A program made the translations under genes and the position numbers. From assembly GCA_016700415.1 (NCBI GenBank), contig CP065018.1, forward strand, positions 2,672,001-2,736,000: DNA of 64,000 bases, in the 5' to 3' direction. Of this stretch, positions 25,244 to 33,414 are shown in pieces. How positions within the stretch are numbered: position 1 is the stretch's first letter; the number at the start of each line of letters is the position of its first letter. Origin of the DNA: Flavobacteriales bacterium. GTDB lineage: Bacteria; Bacteroidota; Bacteroidia; Flavobacteriales_F; PHOS-HE28. The notes under the pieces are model-generated. The model worked only from the letters and a program-made list of their open reading frames with translations, ran no database searches and was not told the origin of the DNA.

Positions 25244-25846
25244 GAACCCATGCCAAGAACTTAGTGCCGTATTGAAATCCATGCGTTGATTTTCATTCCC
25301 CAAGAGGTCATCATCATTGTCGAAGAAGACCAAATTGCGATCGTCATCGGCAACGAACGCGCCTAAAAGCAGGTTTAGATTGTCAGCAACAACAAACGAT
25401 TTCCACAGGTTTGTCGTCTTCCACTTGTGATGAAACGTACTTCCTATAAGCAGCTCGAAGTCGTGGCGGTGATGTTCAACCCAGTGGGCGATAACAGCTT
25501 TCTCAATCGCGATGGTGATGCACACTCCCCGTAGTTCATGAGCAGCCTGCAACAGCGGTAACAAGCCCTTCTGACGCACCTTGTCGTTGAGCTTCGAGTA
25601 CTTTATCACTCTTCCTTTCGTGATGTCGAGAATCGAGGTCTGCCTTTGGCGCCAGACATGAAAGGAAGTACTATCAACACACAGGAACGAATCGATGTGA
25701 TAGTGTTTGTTGTGACCGGCATCCCAAGCGATAAAGCTTGCGGGACCTGTACTCACCTGCAATTGGGCCTCCCTTAGGACACGCTTCAGGTATGAACTCC
25801 AACCAAAGATGCCAGAGGGTTTGACTTCGTGCAGATTGGAATCCAT
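25244..25846 (-). pseudogene. 5' part of an unknown gene split by the IS element
   Basis: The first 201 codons of a gene starting at the ATG at 25846, cut by the IS after SSWHGF. The stretch has FLCVDSTSFHVW, an alpha-helical middle, and a strongly acidic turn FVADDDRNLVFFDNDDDLL. The acid spacing vaguely recalls RNase H-like folds such as DUF3800, but this is a guess. Composition is AT-richer than the genome, like the Ntn-like gene. With the downstream part the original protein would be 308 residues. Beyond 25244 the frame runs only a few codons into the IS. Confidence 0.65.
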
Positions 25847-25970
25847 GACATCGATTTACACTATTGAGCAAGGTGAGAGTTATCGCGTCAGAGCTCCGCG
25901 TGACGGATTGAAGCGTAAAGCCCGCAAGCGAGGAGGAACGACGAGTGCGGACTTGCAGCGAAAAGCCGGA

Positions 25971-25993
25971 CCCCGCCTGCATTTGAGGCGGGG
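25971..25993 (-). terminator. Terminator of the formate dehydrogenase operon
   Basis: CCCCGCCT (25971-25978) and AGGCGGGG (25986-25993) form an eight-base stem with a seven-base loop, 16 bases past the fdhF stop on the minus strand. Read on that strand it is followed within a few bases by CTTTTC. This fits an intrinsic terminator with a poor T-run. Confidence 0.55.
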
Positions 25994-26008
25994 GCACGCC
26001 CTAATACT

Positions 26009-28852
26009 TCAAGCATTTAAGCTAATCTCCCCCGCCTTCCTCAAATGCCCTTTCTTCGCCTTCCGTATCCGGCAACTCACCACCTTATACTCCGGGCATA
26101 GCGCCTCACTATCGTGTACATCACTGGTGATGATGTTGAGCATGATCTCCGGGAAGTGGAAGGTGCTGCTGAGGATGCCGGGCTTCACTTCGTCGGTGAT
26201 CTTGGCCTTGATGTCCACCTTGCCGCGCGGGCTTTCCACGCAGACCATGTCGCCATCGGCGAGGTTGTTCTTGGCGGCATCGTCCGGGTGGATCAGCAGC
26301 ACATCTTCGGTAAGGATGTCGCTGTTGAGCGTGCGGCGCGTCATGGTGCCGCAGTTGTAGTGCTCCAGTTCGCGGTTGGTGGTGATGATGTAGGGGTAGT
26401 CTTTGCCGTGCTCGCTCACCTCCTTGCTCTCGATCCAGTCCGGCGCGAAGAACCGGCCCAGGCCGCGCTTGAAGGTGGCGCCGTGCAGGATCTGCGTGTC
26501 GGTACCATCCTCGGCCACGGGCCATTGCTTGCCATTTTCGCCGAGGTTCTCCCAGCGGATGCCTTTGAAGAACGGCACGATGCGGCTGATCTCCTCCAGC
26601 ACCCAGCTCGGGTGGTAGTCCGGCTGCTTGAAGCCCATGCGGTTCATGATGTCCACGATGATCTGGCCATCGGGCTTGGTGCCGGACAATGGTTCCACTG
26701 CCGCGTTCACGCGTTGCACACGGCGCTCGCCATTGGTGAAGGTGCCGCTCTTTTCCAGGAAGCTGGCACCGGGCAGGATCACATCGGCGTACTGGGCGGT
26801 CTCGGTCATGAAGAGCTCTTGCACCACCAGCAACTCCAAGCTTTCCATGGCCTTGATCACCTTGTTGGTGTTCGGGTCCGTCTGCACCACGTCCTCTCCG
26901 ATCAGCCACAGCGCCTTCAGGCTGCCATCGATCGCGGCGTTGAACATCTCGGGGATCTTGTAGCCGATGTGTGATGGAACAGGCACGCCGTAGTGGGCTT
27001 CGTACAGTTTGTTGATCTCGGCATCATCGACCTCGAAATAGCCAGCGCCTTGGTGCGGTTGCGCGCCCATGTCCGCCGCGCCCTGCACGTTGTTCTGTCC
27101 GCGCAACGGGTTCACGCCCACACCGCGTCTGCCGATGTTGCCGGTCATCATCGCCAGGTCGGCGATCTGCATCACGGTGAAGGTGCCTTGCGAATGTTCG
27201 GTGACGCCCAGGCCGTGGAAGCTCATGGCGGCGGGGCTCTTCGCGTAGGTCATCGCAGCGGCGCGCACCTGCTCACGCGGCACGCCGGTAACAGCTTCCA
27301 TTTTGTCGATGTCCAGTGCCAGCAGGTGGTCGCGGAACTCCGTATAGCCCTCCGTGCGGCTGTCGATGAACTTCTGATCCACCAATCCTTCCTTGATGAT
27401 GTAGTGCATCATCATGTTCAGCAGGGCCACATTGGTGCCGGGCTTCAGCTGCAGGTGGTGTTGCGCGTACTTGGCCAAGTGGATGCGCCGTGGATCGATC
27501 ACGATCAGCGTCTTGCCCTTCATGGCCTGCTGCTTGATCTTGGCACCGGTCACGGGGTGCGCATCGGTGGGGTTGGCACCGATCACCATGATCGTGTCCG
27601 TGTCGTTGAGGTCGTCGATGCTGTTGGTGGCCGCGCCCGTGCCATAGGTGTACTGCATGCCCAAGGCCGTGGGGCTGTGGCATACGCGCGCGCAGCAGTC
27701 GATGTTGTTGGTGCCGATCACCGCCCGCATGAATTTCTGCATGAGGTAGTTCTCCTCGTTCGGGCAGCGCGCACTGCTGATCCCCGCTATGCTGTCGGGT
27801 CCGTGGTCCTTCTTCAACTGCGTGAATTTGTGTACGATGAAGTCGTAGGCCTCGTCCCAGGTGGCCGGAACGAACTTGCCATCCTTCTTCAGGAGCGGCG
27901 TGCGGATGCGGTCCGGATGGTCATAGAAGCTGAAAGCGTAGCGGCCCTTCAAGCAGGTGTGCCCTTGGTTCGCTTCGGCATCATAGGGCGCGCGGATGGC
28001 CACGACCTTCTCGTCCTTCACGCGAACGTCCAGGTTGCAGCCCACGCCGCAGTAGGTGCATACGGTGCGCACGATGCGGTCGGCCTCGGTCTCCTTGCTG
28101 CGGAACACGTCGGTGATGGCGCTGGTGGGGCAGGCCTGCGCACAGGCGCCGCAGCTCACGCAATCGCTCTCCATGAAGCTCTCGCCCGTGCCCTTCGCGA
28201 TCCAGCTGTCGAAGCCGCGACCGGCCATGGTCAACACCATTTCACCCTGCACCTCATCGCAGGCCCGCACGCAGCGGTAGCAGTTGATGCAGCTGTCGAG
28301 GTTGCTCACCATATACGGGTGCGTGGTGTCCTTCGCGAAGGCGCGATCGGCACCGGCGGCATCCAACGGAAGCGCGCCTTTCGGGTAGCGCACGTTGTCC
28401 ACGTCGAAGCCGATCTTCTGCACCACGTTGTAGAGTTCGTTGGCGCCGTGGTCCTCGGTCTTCAGCTGCTCCACCGGGTAGTTGGTGAGCACCAGCTCCA
28501 CGATGTTCTTGCGCAGGCGCTTCATGCGCTCGCTGTGCGTGGTGATGTACTGCCCTTGCGCCACGGGCGAATGGCAGCTGGCCATCACTTTCGTCGGTCC
28601 GTCCTCCTTCAACGCCACTTCCACGCTGCACACGCGGCAAGATCCGAAGGGTTCCAGGTTCGGTGCATCACAGAGCGTGGGCACGGGGTCCGGGCCCATG
28701 GAGCGGCGCAGGAAGGCGAGCATGGTTTCGCCCTCCACGATGGGGTGCGCCTTCCCGTTGATGAACGCCACCTTGGTATCGGTCGGCGCGGACTTCGGAC
28801 CGGAATGAGCTGTGGTTGTGGTGTTTGCCATGGAAGCGGACGTCGGATTCAT
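26009..28852 (-). CDS. fdhF: NAD-dependent formate dehydrogenase, molybdenum-binding alpha subunit
   Basis: A 947-residue enzyme from the ATG at 28852 (28831 also possible). Domains in order: NuoG-like [2Fe-2S] domain with C61, C72, C75, C93 (LCDAPNLEPFGSCRVC); two [4Fe-4S] ferredoxin motifs (CINCYRCVRAC, CVSCGACAQACP); the molybdopterin oxidoreductase domain with its [4Fe-4S] site CTYCGVGC; and a molydopterin dinucleotide-binding C-terminus. The active-site position reads CARVCHSPT (Cys about 391), so it is a cysteine, not selenocysteine, enzyme. It oxidises formate to CO2 and passes electrons to the NuoE-NuoF-like partner encoded upstream. Cytoplasmic; no Tat signal. Confidence 0.93.
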   Translation of the reverse strand: MNPTSASMANTTTTAHSGPKSAPTDTKVAFINGKAHPIVEGETMLAFLRRSMGPDPVPTLCDAPNLEPFGSCRVCSVEVALKEDGPTKVMASCHSPVAQGQYITTHSERMKRLRKNIVELVLTNYPVEQLKTEDHGANELYNVVQKIGFDVDNVRYPKGALPLDAAGADRAFAKDTTHPYMVSNLDSCINCYRCVRACDEVQGEMVLTMAGRGFDSWIAKGTGESFMESDCVSCGACAQACPTSAITDVFRSKETEADRIVRTVCTYCGVGCNLDVRVKDEKVVAIRAPYDAEANQGHTCLKGRYAFSFYDHPDRIRTPLLKKDGKFVPATWDEAYDFIVHKFTQLKKDHGPDSIAGISSARCPNEENYLMQKFMRAVIGTNNIDCCARVCHSPTALGMQYTYGTGAATNSIDDLNDTDTIMVIGANPTDAHPVTGAKIKQQAMKGKTLIVIDPRRIHLAKYAQHHLQLKPGTNVALLNMMMHYIIKEGLVDQKFIDSRTEGYTEFRDHLLALDIDKMEAVTGVPREQVRAAAMTYAKSPAAMSFHGLGVTEHSQGTFTVMQIADLAMMTGNIGRRGVGVNPLRGQNNVQGAADMGAQPHQGAGYFEVDDAEINKLYEAHYGVPVPSHIGYKIPEMFNAAIDGSLKALWLIGEDVVQTDPNTNKVIKAMESLELLVVQELFMTETAQYADVILPGASFLEKSGTFTNGERRVQRVNAAVEPLSGTKPDGQIIVDIMNRMGFKQPDYHPSWVLEEISRIVPFFKGIRWENLGENGKQWPVAEDGTDTQILHGATFKRGLGRFFAPDWIESKEVSEHGKDYPYIITTNRELEHYNCGTMTRRTLNSDILTEDVLLIHPDDAAKNNLADGDMVCVESPRGKVDIKAKITDEVKPGILSSTFHFPEIMLNIITSDVHDSEALCPEYKVVSCRIRKAKKGHLRKAGEISLNA

Positions 28853-28891
28853 TGGGGATGTACGAAGGTAATGAACGGTGCAGGCCAAGGC

Positions 28892-29437
28892 CTAAGTGCC
28901 GCCGCTTGCCACGCGGTGCACCACATGGTCATGGCCTTCTACGGGCAGGCTGGCCACCACTTGAAAAGGGAAGCAGACCGCCACGGTGAACGCCTCCGGG
29001 TGCTGTGGCAGGAAGGTGTCGTAGTACCCGGCGCCGTAGCCCAGCCGGTGGCCCTTGGCGGTGAAGGCCAGCCCCGGGACGATGATCAGGTCGAAGGTTC
29101 CGGTATAGGCATCGCCCGCCGGATGCCGTGTGCCGAAGACACCGGGCACCAGGTCTTGCTGACCCGTGTAACGGTAGTTCTCCATCACGCGGCCCTTCAA
29201 GGACTTCGGCGCGTAGACTGCAATGCCCTTCGCCACGGCGCGGTCCAGCAGCGGAAAGAGGTCCACCTCCGAGCCCATCGGCAGGAAGCTGTGCAGCACC
29301 TTCACCTTGCGCACGCGCATCACCGCTTCGATCTCGGTGATGATGCATGCGCTCAATGCGGCACGTTCGGCAGGGTCGCAGGCATCGCGCAGGGCGGACA
29401 TGCGTTGGCGCAGGGCTTTCTTTTCGGCAGCGATCAT
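28892..29437 (-). CDS. 5-formyltetrahydrofolate cyclo-ligase
   Basis: A 181-residue enzyme that converts 5-formyl-THF to 5,10-methenyl-THF using ATP. The N-terminal helix has KKALRQRMSALRD, the centre FLPMGSEVDLFPLL, and the C-terminal signature is LGYGAGYYDTFL with the ATP/phosphate-binding glycine-tyrosine run. Length is normal. It sits six bases after the NuoE-NuoF-like gene and 39 bases before fdhF, so it belongs to the same operon. This links folate one-carbon recycling to formate oxidation. Confidence 0.92.
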   Translation of the reverse strand: MIAAEKKALRQRMSALRDACDPAERAALSACIITEIEAVMRVRKVKVLHSFLPMGSEVDLFPLLDRAVAKGIAVYAPKSLKGRVMENYRYTGQQDLVPGVFGTRHPAGDAYTGTFDLIIVPGLAFTAKGHRLGYGAGYYDTFLPQHPEAFTVAVCFPFQVVASLPVEGHDHVVHRVASGGT

Positions 29438-29443
29438 TCCGGC

Positions 29444-31129
29444 TCAGGCCTTGAAGTAGGCCTTCAGCTCTTCATCGAAATACTGAAGTGCGTTCTTGAT
29501 GCCGAGCGGCAGGCCGCCACCGAGCGCACAGAGGCTGCCGATCTCCAGGGTCTCCAACAGGTCGTCGAAGAGCGCGCGGTCGATCTTGTTGCCGTTGGTC
29601 TGCGCTTGATGCAGCAGTTCCTCGCCGCGCTTGCTGCCGATGCGGCAGGGGAAGCATTTGCCGCAGCTCTCCACGGCGGTGAATTGGAAGAGGTGATCGA
29701 GGTATTCCACCATCGGGAAATCTTCGGGGATGCTCAACACGCCGGCATGGCCGAGCAGGAAGCCCTCCTGCTGGAAGCTCTCGAAATCGATGCTCAGCTT
29801 GTCGATCTTGCTCAAGGGCACGATGCCGCCGAGCGGTCCGCCGATGTGCAGGGCCTTCACCTTTTTCCTGAAGCCCTGTCCGAGCTCGTCGATCACTTTG
29901 CGCAATGGCGTGCCGCATTCCACCTCGTACAGACCGGGCCGGTTGAAGGCGCTGTCCATGCTCACGAGTTTGGTGCCGTTGCTTTTTTCGGTGCCGAGCT
30001 TCGCGAAGGCTTCACCACCATTGGCGATGATCCACGGGACGCAAGCCAGGGTCTCCACGTTGTTCACCAAGGTGGGGCGGTTGAACAGGCCTTGTTGCGC
30101 GGGGTAGGGTGGACGCGTGCGCACTTCGCCACGCTTGCCTTCGATGCTGTTGAGCAGGGCGGTCTCTTCGCCGCACACGTATGCACCGGCGGCCATGATC
30201 ACCTTGAAGCGGTAGTTGAAACCGCTGCCCTTGATGTTCTTTCCGATCCAGCCTTTCGCTTCCAATTCCGCAACGGCCTCCTTCACGATCTGCACAGCTT
30301 CGGGATACTCGGCGCGTATGTACAGCACACCCGTATCGGCCCCCGCGCAGTACCCGGCGATCATCATGCCTAACAGCACGAGGTGCGGTCGTTGCTCCAG
30401 CAGATAGCGATCGCTGAACGCGGCGGGATCGCCTTCGTCGGCGTTGCACACGATGTACTTGCGCGGTGTGCCATTGCCCGTCCTGTCCTCCGCATCGCGA
30501 CAGGCCTGCAGCTTGAAGCCCATCGGGAAGCCCGCACCGCCGCGGCCGCGGATCGTCGCGACCTTGATCTCGTTGAGGACGTCGGCGGGGTCGGCCTTCA
30601 GCACGCGTTCCCAGATGGCGTAGAAGTCGCCGAGCGCAGGCATCGGTGCCGTAAGGACCGGCTTCTCCATCGAAGTGCCGACATAGTGCTTGCCGTTCGC
30701 TTCGGCTTTGCCGCTCTTCATGAGATCACCGAGATGATCGACACTATCGCCGCTGTAGTTCCGGCCGCCGATGTTGAACGCACTGTTCTCGTGGCAGCGT
30801 CCCAGGCAGCACATGTGGCCGATCTCCTCCGCCTTGAAATGCTTGCTCAGTTCCTGGTGGACATGATCCTGCGTGCCGGCCACCAAGCAGGTGCTGCCGT
30901 TGCACACGTAGGCCTTCACGCCCTTGTTCTCCCGCTTCAAAAAATCGTAGAAACTGCTGGTGCCGTAGGTGTTCGCCTCGCCCACGAGGAAGTCATCACC
31001 CACTTCAGTGAGCGCTTCCACGGAAGGTGATCCGCCGTTCGATCGGGCGCGGTCCTGCAGTCGTTCCCATAGTGCGTCGTCGAGCTCCTTGCCGTCGCGG
31101 CCGCTGAGCGATGTGATGTTCTTGGACAT
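29444..31129 (-). CDS. NuoE-NuoF fused NADH-binding beta subunit of formate dehydrogenase
   Basis: A 561-residue protein from the ATG at 31129 (MSKNITSLSGRDG). The N-terminal ~150 residues are NuoE/thioredoxin-like with a [2Fe-2S] cysteine set in CNGSTC and CCLGRC. The rest is NuoF-like: FMN-binding GRGGAGFPMGFK, NAD/FMN loop NADEGDPAAFSDR, YVCGEETALLNSIEGKRG, and a [4Fe-4S] site ESCGKCFPCRIG plus SLCALGGG. It should pass electrons from the molybdenum subunit to NAD+. Fusion of the E and F parts is common in such dehydrogenases. It is the first gene of the three-gene operon. Confidence 0.92.
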   Translation of the reverse strand: MSKNITSLSGRDGKELDDALWERLQDRARSNGGSPSVEALTEVGDDFLVGEANTYGTSSFYDFLKRENKGVKAYVCNGSTCLVAGTQDHVHQELSKHFKAEEIGHMCCLGRCHENSAFNIGGRNYSGDSVDHLGDLMKSGKAEANGKHYVGTSMEKPVLTAPMPALGDFYAIWERVLKADPADVLNEIKVATIRGRGGAGFPMGFKLQACRDAEDRTGNGTPRKYIVCNADEGDPAAFSDRYLLEQRPHLVLLGMMIAGYCAGADTGVLYIRAEYPEAVQIVKEAVAELEAKGWIGKNIKGSGFNYRFKVIMAAGAYVCGEETALLNSIEGKRGEVRTRPPYPAQQGLFNRPTLVNNVETLACVPWIIANGGEAFAKLGTEKSNGTKLVSMDSAFNRPGLYEVECGTPLRKVIDELGQGFRKKVKALHIGGPLGGIVPLSKIDKLSIDFESFQQEGFLLGHAGVLSIPEDFPMVEYLDHLFQFTAVESCGKCFPCRIGSKRGEELLHQAQTNGNKIDRALFDDLLETLEIGSLCALGGGLPLGIKNALQYFDEELKAYFKA

Positions 31130-31230
31130 GCGTAGTTGGATCCTTTTCCGGACGTGCCAAGGTAGGAAGAGAAGCGATTTGGATGAACGCACGCAGGATC
31201 GGAGTGATCGTTAAGGCATCCGTCGGCAGC

Positions 31231-31263
31231 CTGACAACTGACAACGAACAACTGACAACTACA
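31231..31263. repeat. Short-word repeat between divergent genes
   Basis: The spacer 31130-31457 separates the divergent formate and esterase genes and has no gene. It carries CTGACAACTGACAACGAACA followed by ACTGACAACTACA, tandem variants of TGACAAC. It is of the same general kind as the inserts at 35293, 36626 and 43301. Confidence 0.6.
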
Positions 31264-31457
31264 TGTCGCCTAGCCCCCACCTTAATGGCCTCTGGTCCAG
31301 CGCTGTGCTTGTGTTCCAAGTCTTTGCGTGTAGGACGAGCCGGGTCCCTTTCGACCTTTCCGGCACCGCTCATCGCGAGCTTCAGATAGACGTCGGCCCT
31401 GTAGTTGTCGGACCATGTCCATATCGATCGGGATCGAAATGCCGTTACCATACCATC

Positions 31458-33218
31458 ATGAAAGCCGGGTTCCGTGCATTGTCCTTTGCCAATCTATCGG
31501 TGCTCACGGCGCCGGCACTGCTCGCGCAGGACTGCTCCATCCCCTTCACCGAGCCGATGTTCGGGGTGCAACAGGAGATGGACATCCTCTACGGTTCGAG
31601 CGTTCGGTACAACGGCACCACGCAGGAGCTGCGGTTGAACCTTTTTAAGCCCGTGGACGACGAGCAGACGCAACGGCCGTTGATCATCCTGATCCCCGGC
31701 GGCGGCTTCTTCGACGGGGACCGCAGCGACCTCAACGCGATGTGCCGTGATCTGGCGAGCAAGGGCTGGGCCGCGGCCACCATCAGCTATCGGCTGGGCT
31801 TCTATGCTCCGTGGCCGCTCAGCTCGCCGTTCGCCTATGACCCGGCAGAGATCGTGCGTGCGGCGTACAGGGCCCAGCAGGATGCGCGCGGGGCCATCCG
31901 CTTTCTGAAAGCCCGCAGCGCGATCGACAGCACCAGCACCGTGAATGTGATGCTGATGGGCTTCAGCGCCGGCGCCATCACCGCCTTGCATGCCGCGTAT
32001 GTGGACGACCCCTCGAAGAAGCCGGCCGCATGCGAGGCCATCGGCCCGGTGACGCGCTTCACCAGCACCTATCCCCGGCCGGACCTCGGGCCGATCGAGG
32101 GCACCTTGAACCTGAACGGCCAGAACGAAAAGGTGTTGGCCGTGGCCTCGAACTACGGCGGATTGCTGGACACGTCGCTCATCTCCGGACCGCTGGATCC
32201 TGCTTTGTACATGTACCATCAGACGGGCGACCCCGTGGTGGGCTGCGGCTACCAGCAAGGGCTCTGGGGCCTGCCCTTGGGCGTAGGCGACAACTTCCCC
32301 TGGCTCTATGGATCGTGCGTTACCGACATCAGGATCCAGCACCTCGACCCGGCACCGGGCCGCTACCTCCTCCATCTCTATGCCGGCAACGAACACGGTG
32401 TGCATGACCCGGACGCGATCCTATTGGAGACGGAACTCTTCCTGCGGGACCTTTTCTGCAGCCCGGTCACGGGGGTGAACCTCGCCGCACGCGTTTTTCT
32501 GGACGGCCCGTACGATGCTTCGACAGGTCTGATGGACGATCAGCTCCGCAGCTTAGGCGGCTTTCCTATGATCGAACCCTACACCGCATTGGGCTATTCA
32601 CATGCTGGTGGCGGCGACGAGTTCATCCAGCCCGCCGTGCTCATGGTCACCGGCAACGACGCCATTGTGGACTGGGTGGTGCTGGAGCTGCGCGATGCGA
32701 TGGACCCCGCAGTGGTATCGGCCACGCGCAGTGCCTTGCTCCAACGTGACGGCGACATCGTGGACGTCGACGGCAACTCCCCGGTCCACTTCAACGCGGC
32801 CCCCGCGATGTACAATGTGGCAGTGCTGCACCGCAACCATTTGGGCGCGATGACCCTGGACCCTGTGATCTTGGATGCCACACCTACTCCGGTGGATCTC
32901 ACCAATGCGGCCACTTCCACCTATGGCACCGAGGCACGTAAAAGCGTCTGGGGAGCCTTCCCGGTCAAAGCGCTCTGGGCGGGCGACGTGAACTTCGACG
33001 GGGCGGTGAAGTACACCGGTGCGGACAACGACCGTGATGTTGTCCTGCAGAGCATCGGCGGCAGCTCACCCACAGAGATCGCCACGGGCTACCTGCCCAC
33101 CGATGTGAACATGAACGGCGTGGTGCAGTACACCGGCGCGGCCAACGACCGCGATATCATTCTACAGAGTGTTGGCGGCAGCTCGCCCACGGGTACGCGG
33201 ACGGAACAGCTGCCGTAG
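31458..33218 (+). CDS. Secreted alpha/beta hydrolase (esterase) with duplicated C-terminal repeat
   Basis: A 586-residue secreted protein from the ATG at 31458, which gives a signal peptide (ALSFANLSVLTAPALLAQ). The hydrolase domain has the oxyanion loop LIPGGGFFDGDRSD, the nucleophile elbow MGFSAGAITA and a candidate histidine in GNEHGVHDPD, matching carboxylesterase-type enzymes. A beta-rich middle follows. The C-terminus has two copies of a motif of the form GDVNFDGAVKYTGADNDRD and then VLQSIGGSSPT, Asp/Asn-rich like calcium-binding dockerin-type loops. The ending lacks a clear standard T9SS domain. Substrate unknown. Confidence 0.8.
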   Translation: MKAGFRALSFANLSVLTAPALLAQDCSIPFTEPMFGVQQEMDILYGSSVRYNGTTQELRLNLFKPVDDEQTQRPLIILIPGGGFFDGDRSDLNAMCRDLASKGWAAATISYRLGFYAPWPLSSPFAYDPAEIVRAAYRAQQDARGAIRFLKARSAIDSTSTVNVMLMGFSAGAITALHAAYVDDPSKKPAACEAIGPVTRFTSTYPRPDLGPIEGTLNLNGQNEKVLAVASNYGGLLDTSLISGPLDPALYMYHQTGDPVVGCGYQQGLWGLPLGVGDNFPWLYGSCVTDIRIQHLDPAPGRYLLHLYAGNEHGVHDPDAILLETELFLRDLFCSPVTGVNLAARVFLDGPYDASTGLMDDQLRSLGGFPMIEPYTALGYSHAGGGDEFIQPAVLMVTGNDAIVDWVVLELRDAMDPAVVSATRSALLQRDGDIVDVDGNSPVHFNAAPAMYNVAVLHRNHLGAMTLDPVILDATPTPVDLTNAATSTYGTEARKSVWGAFPVKALWAGDVNFDGAVKYTGADNDRDVVLQSIGGSSPTEIATGYLPTDVNMNGVVQYTGAANDRDIILQSVGGSSPTGTRTEQLP

Positions 33219-33238
33219 AGCGCATTGCGGAAGGAAAG

Positions 33239-33300
33239 GTTGAAGTTGGCCGGAGGCCACAAGGGATCGGTGCGCGAAAAAAAACGAGCGCCGGCGCTGG
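33239..33300. repeat. Dispersed repeat, third partial copy, with terminator-like end
   Basis: TTGAAGTTGGCCGGAGGCCA and AAGGGATCGG correspond to the inner part of the direct repeats at 20.5 and 22.5 kb, and CGAGCGCCGG to their tail. Eight A residues (33277-33284) precede the palindrome AGCGCCGGCGCT (33287-33298). On the minus strand this reads as a hairpin followed by CG and T8, which could terminate the nitroreductase transcript. The gap 33219-33414 has no gene. Confidence 0.6.
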
Positions 33301-33414
33301 AGGCTAATGCTGGGCATGGCGGTCATTGTTGAGCGGCCGGATCAGAGGTCCGCGCTAGTCATCTTCCGCTTCAAGCGGCCCTGTCGAAGTTCGTGCCTAT
33401 CATATCAGGCGTTG

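Noticed and set aside
26993..30373. 1126-codon plus-strand frame opposite the formate dehydrogenase operon
   Set aside because: Spans three well-supported genes antisense, with repetitive H/V/A/G composition typical of a GC-rich shadow.
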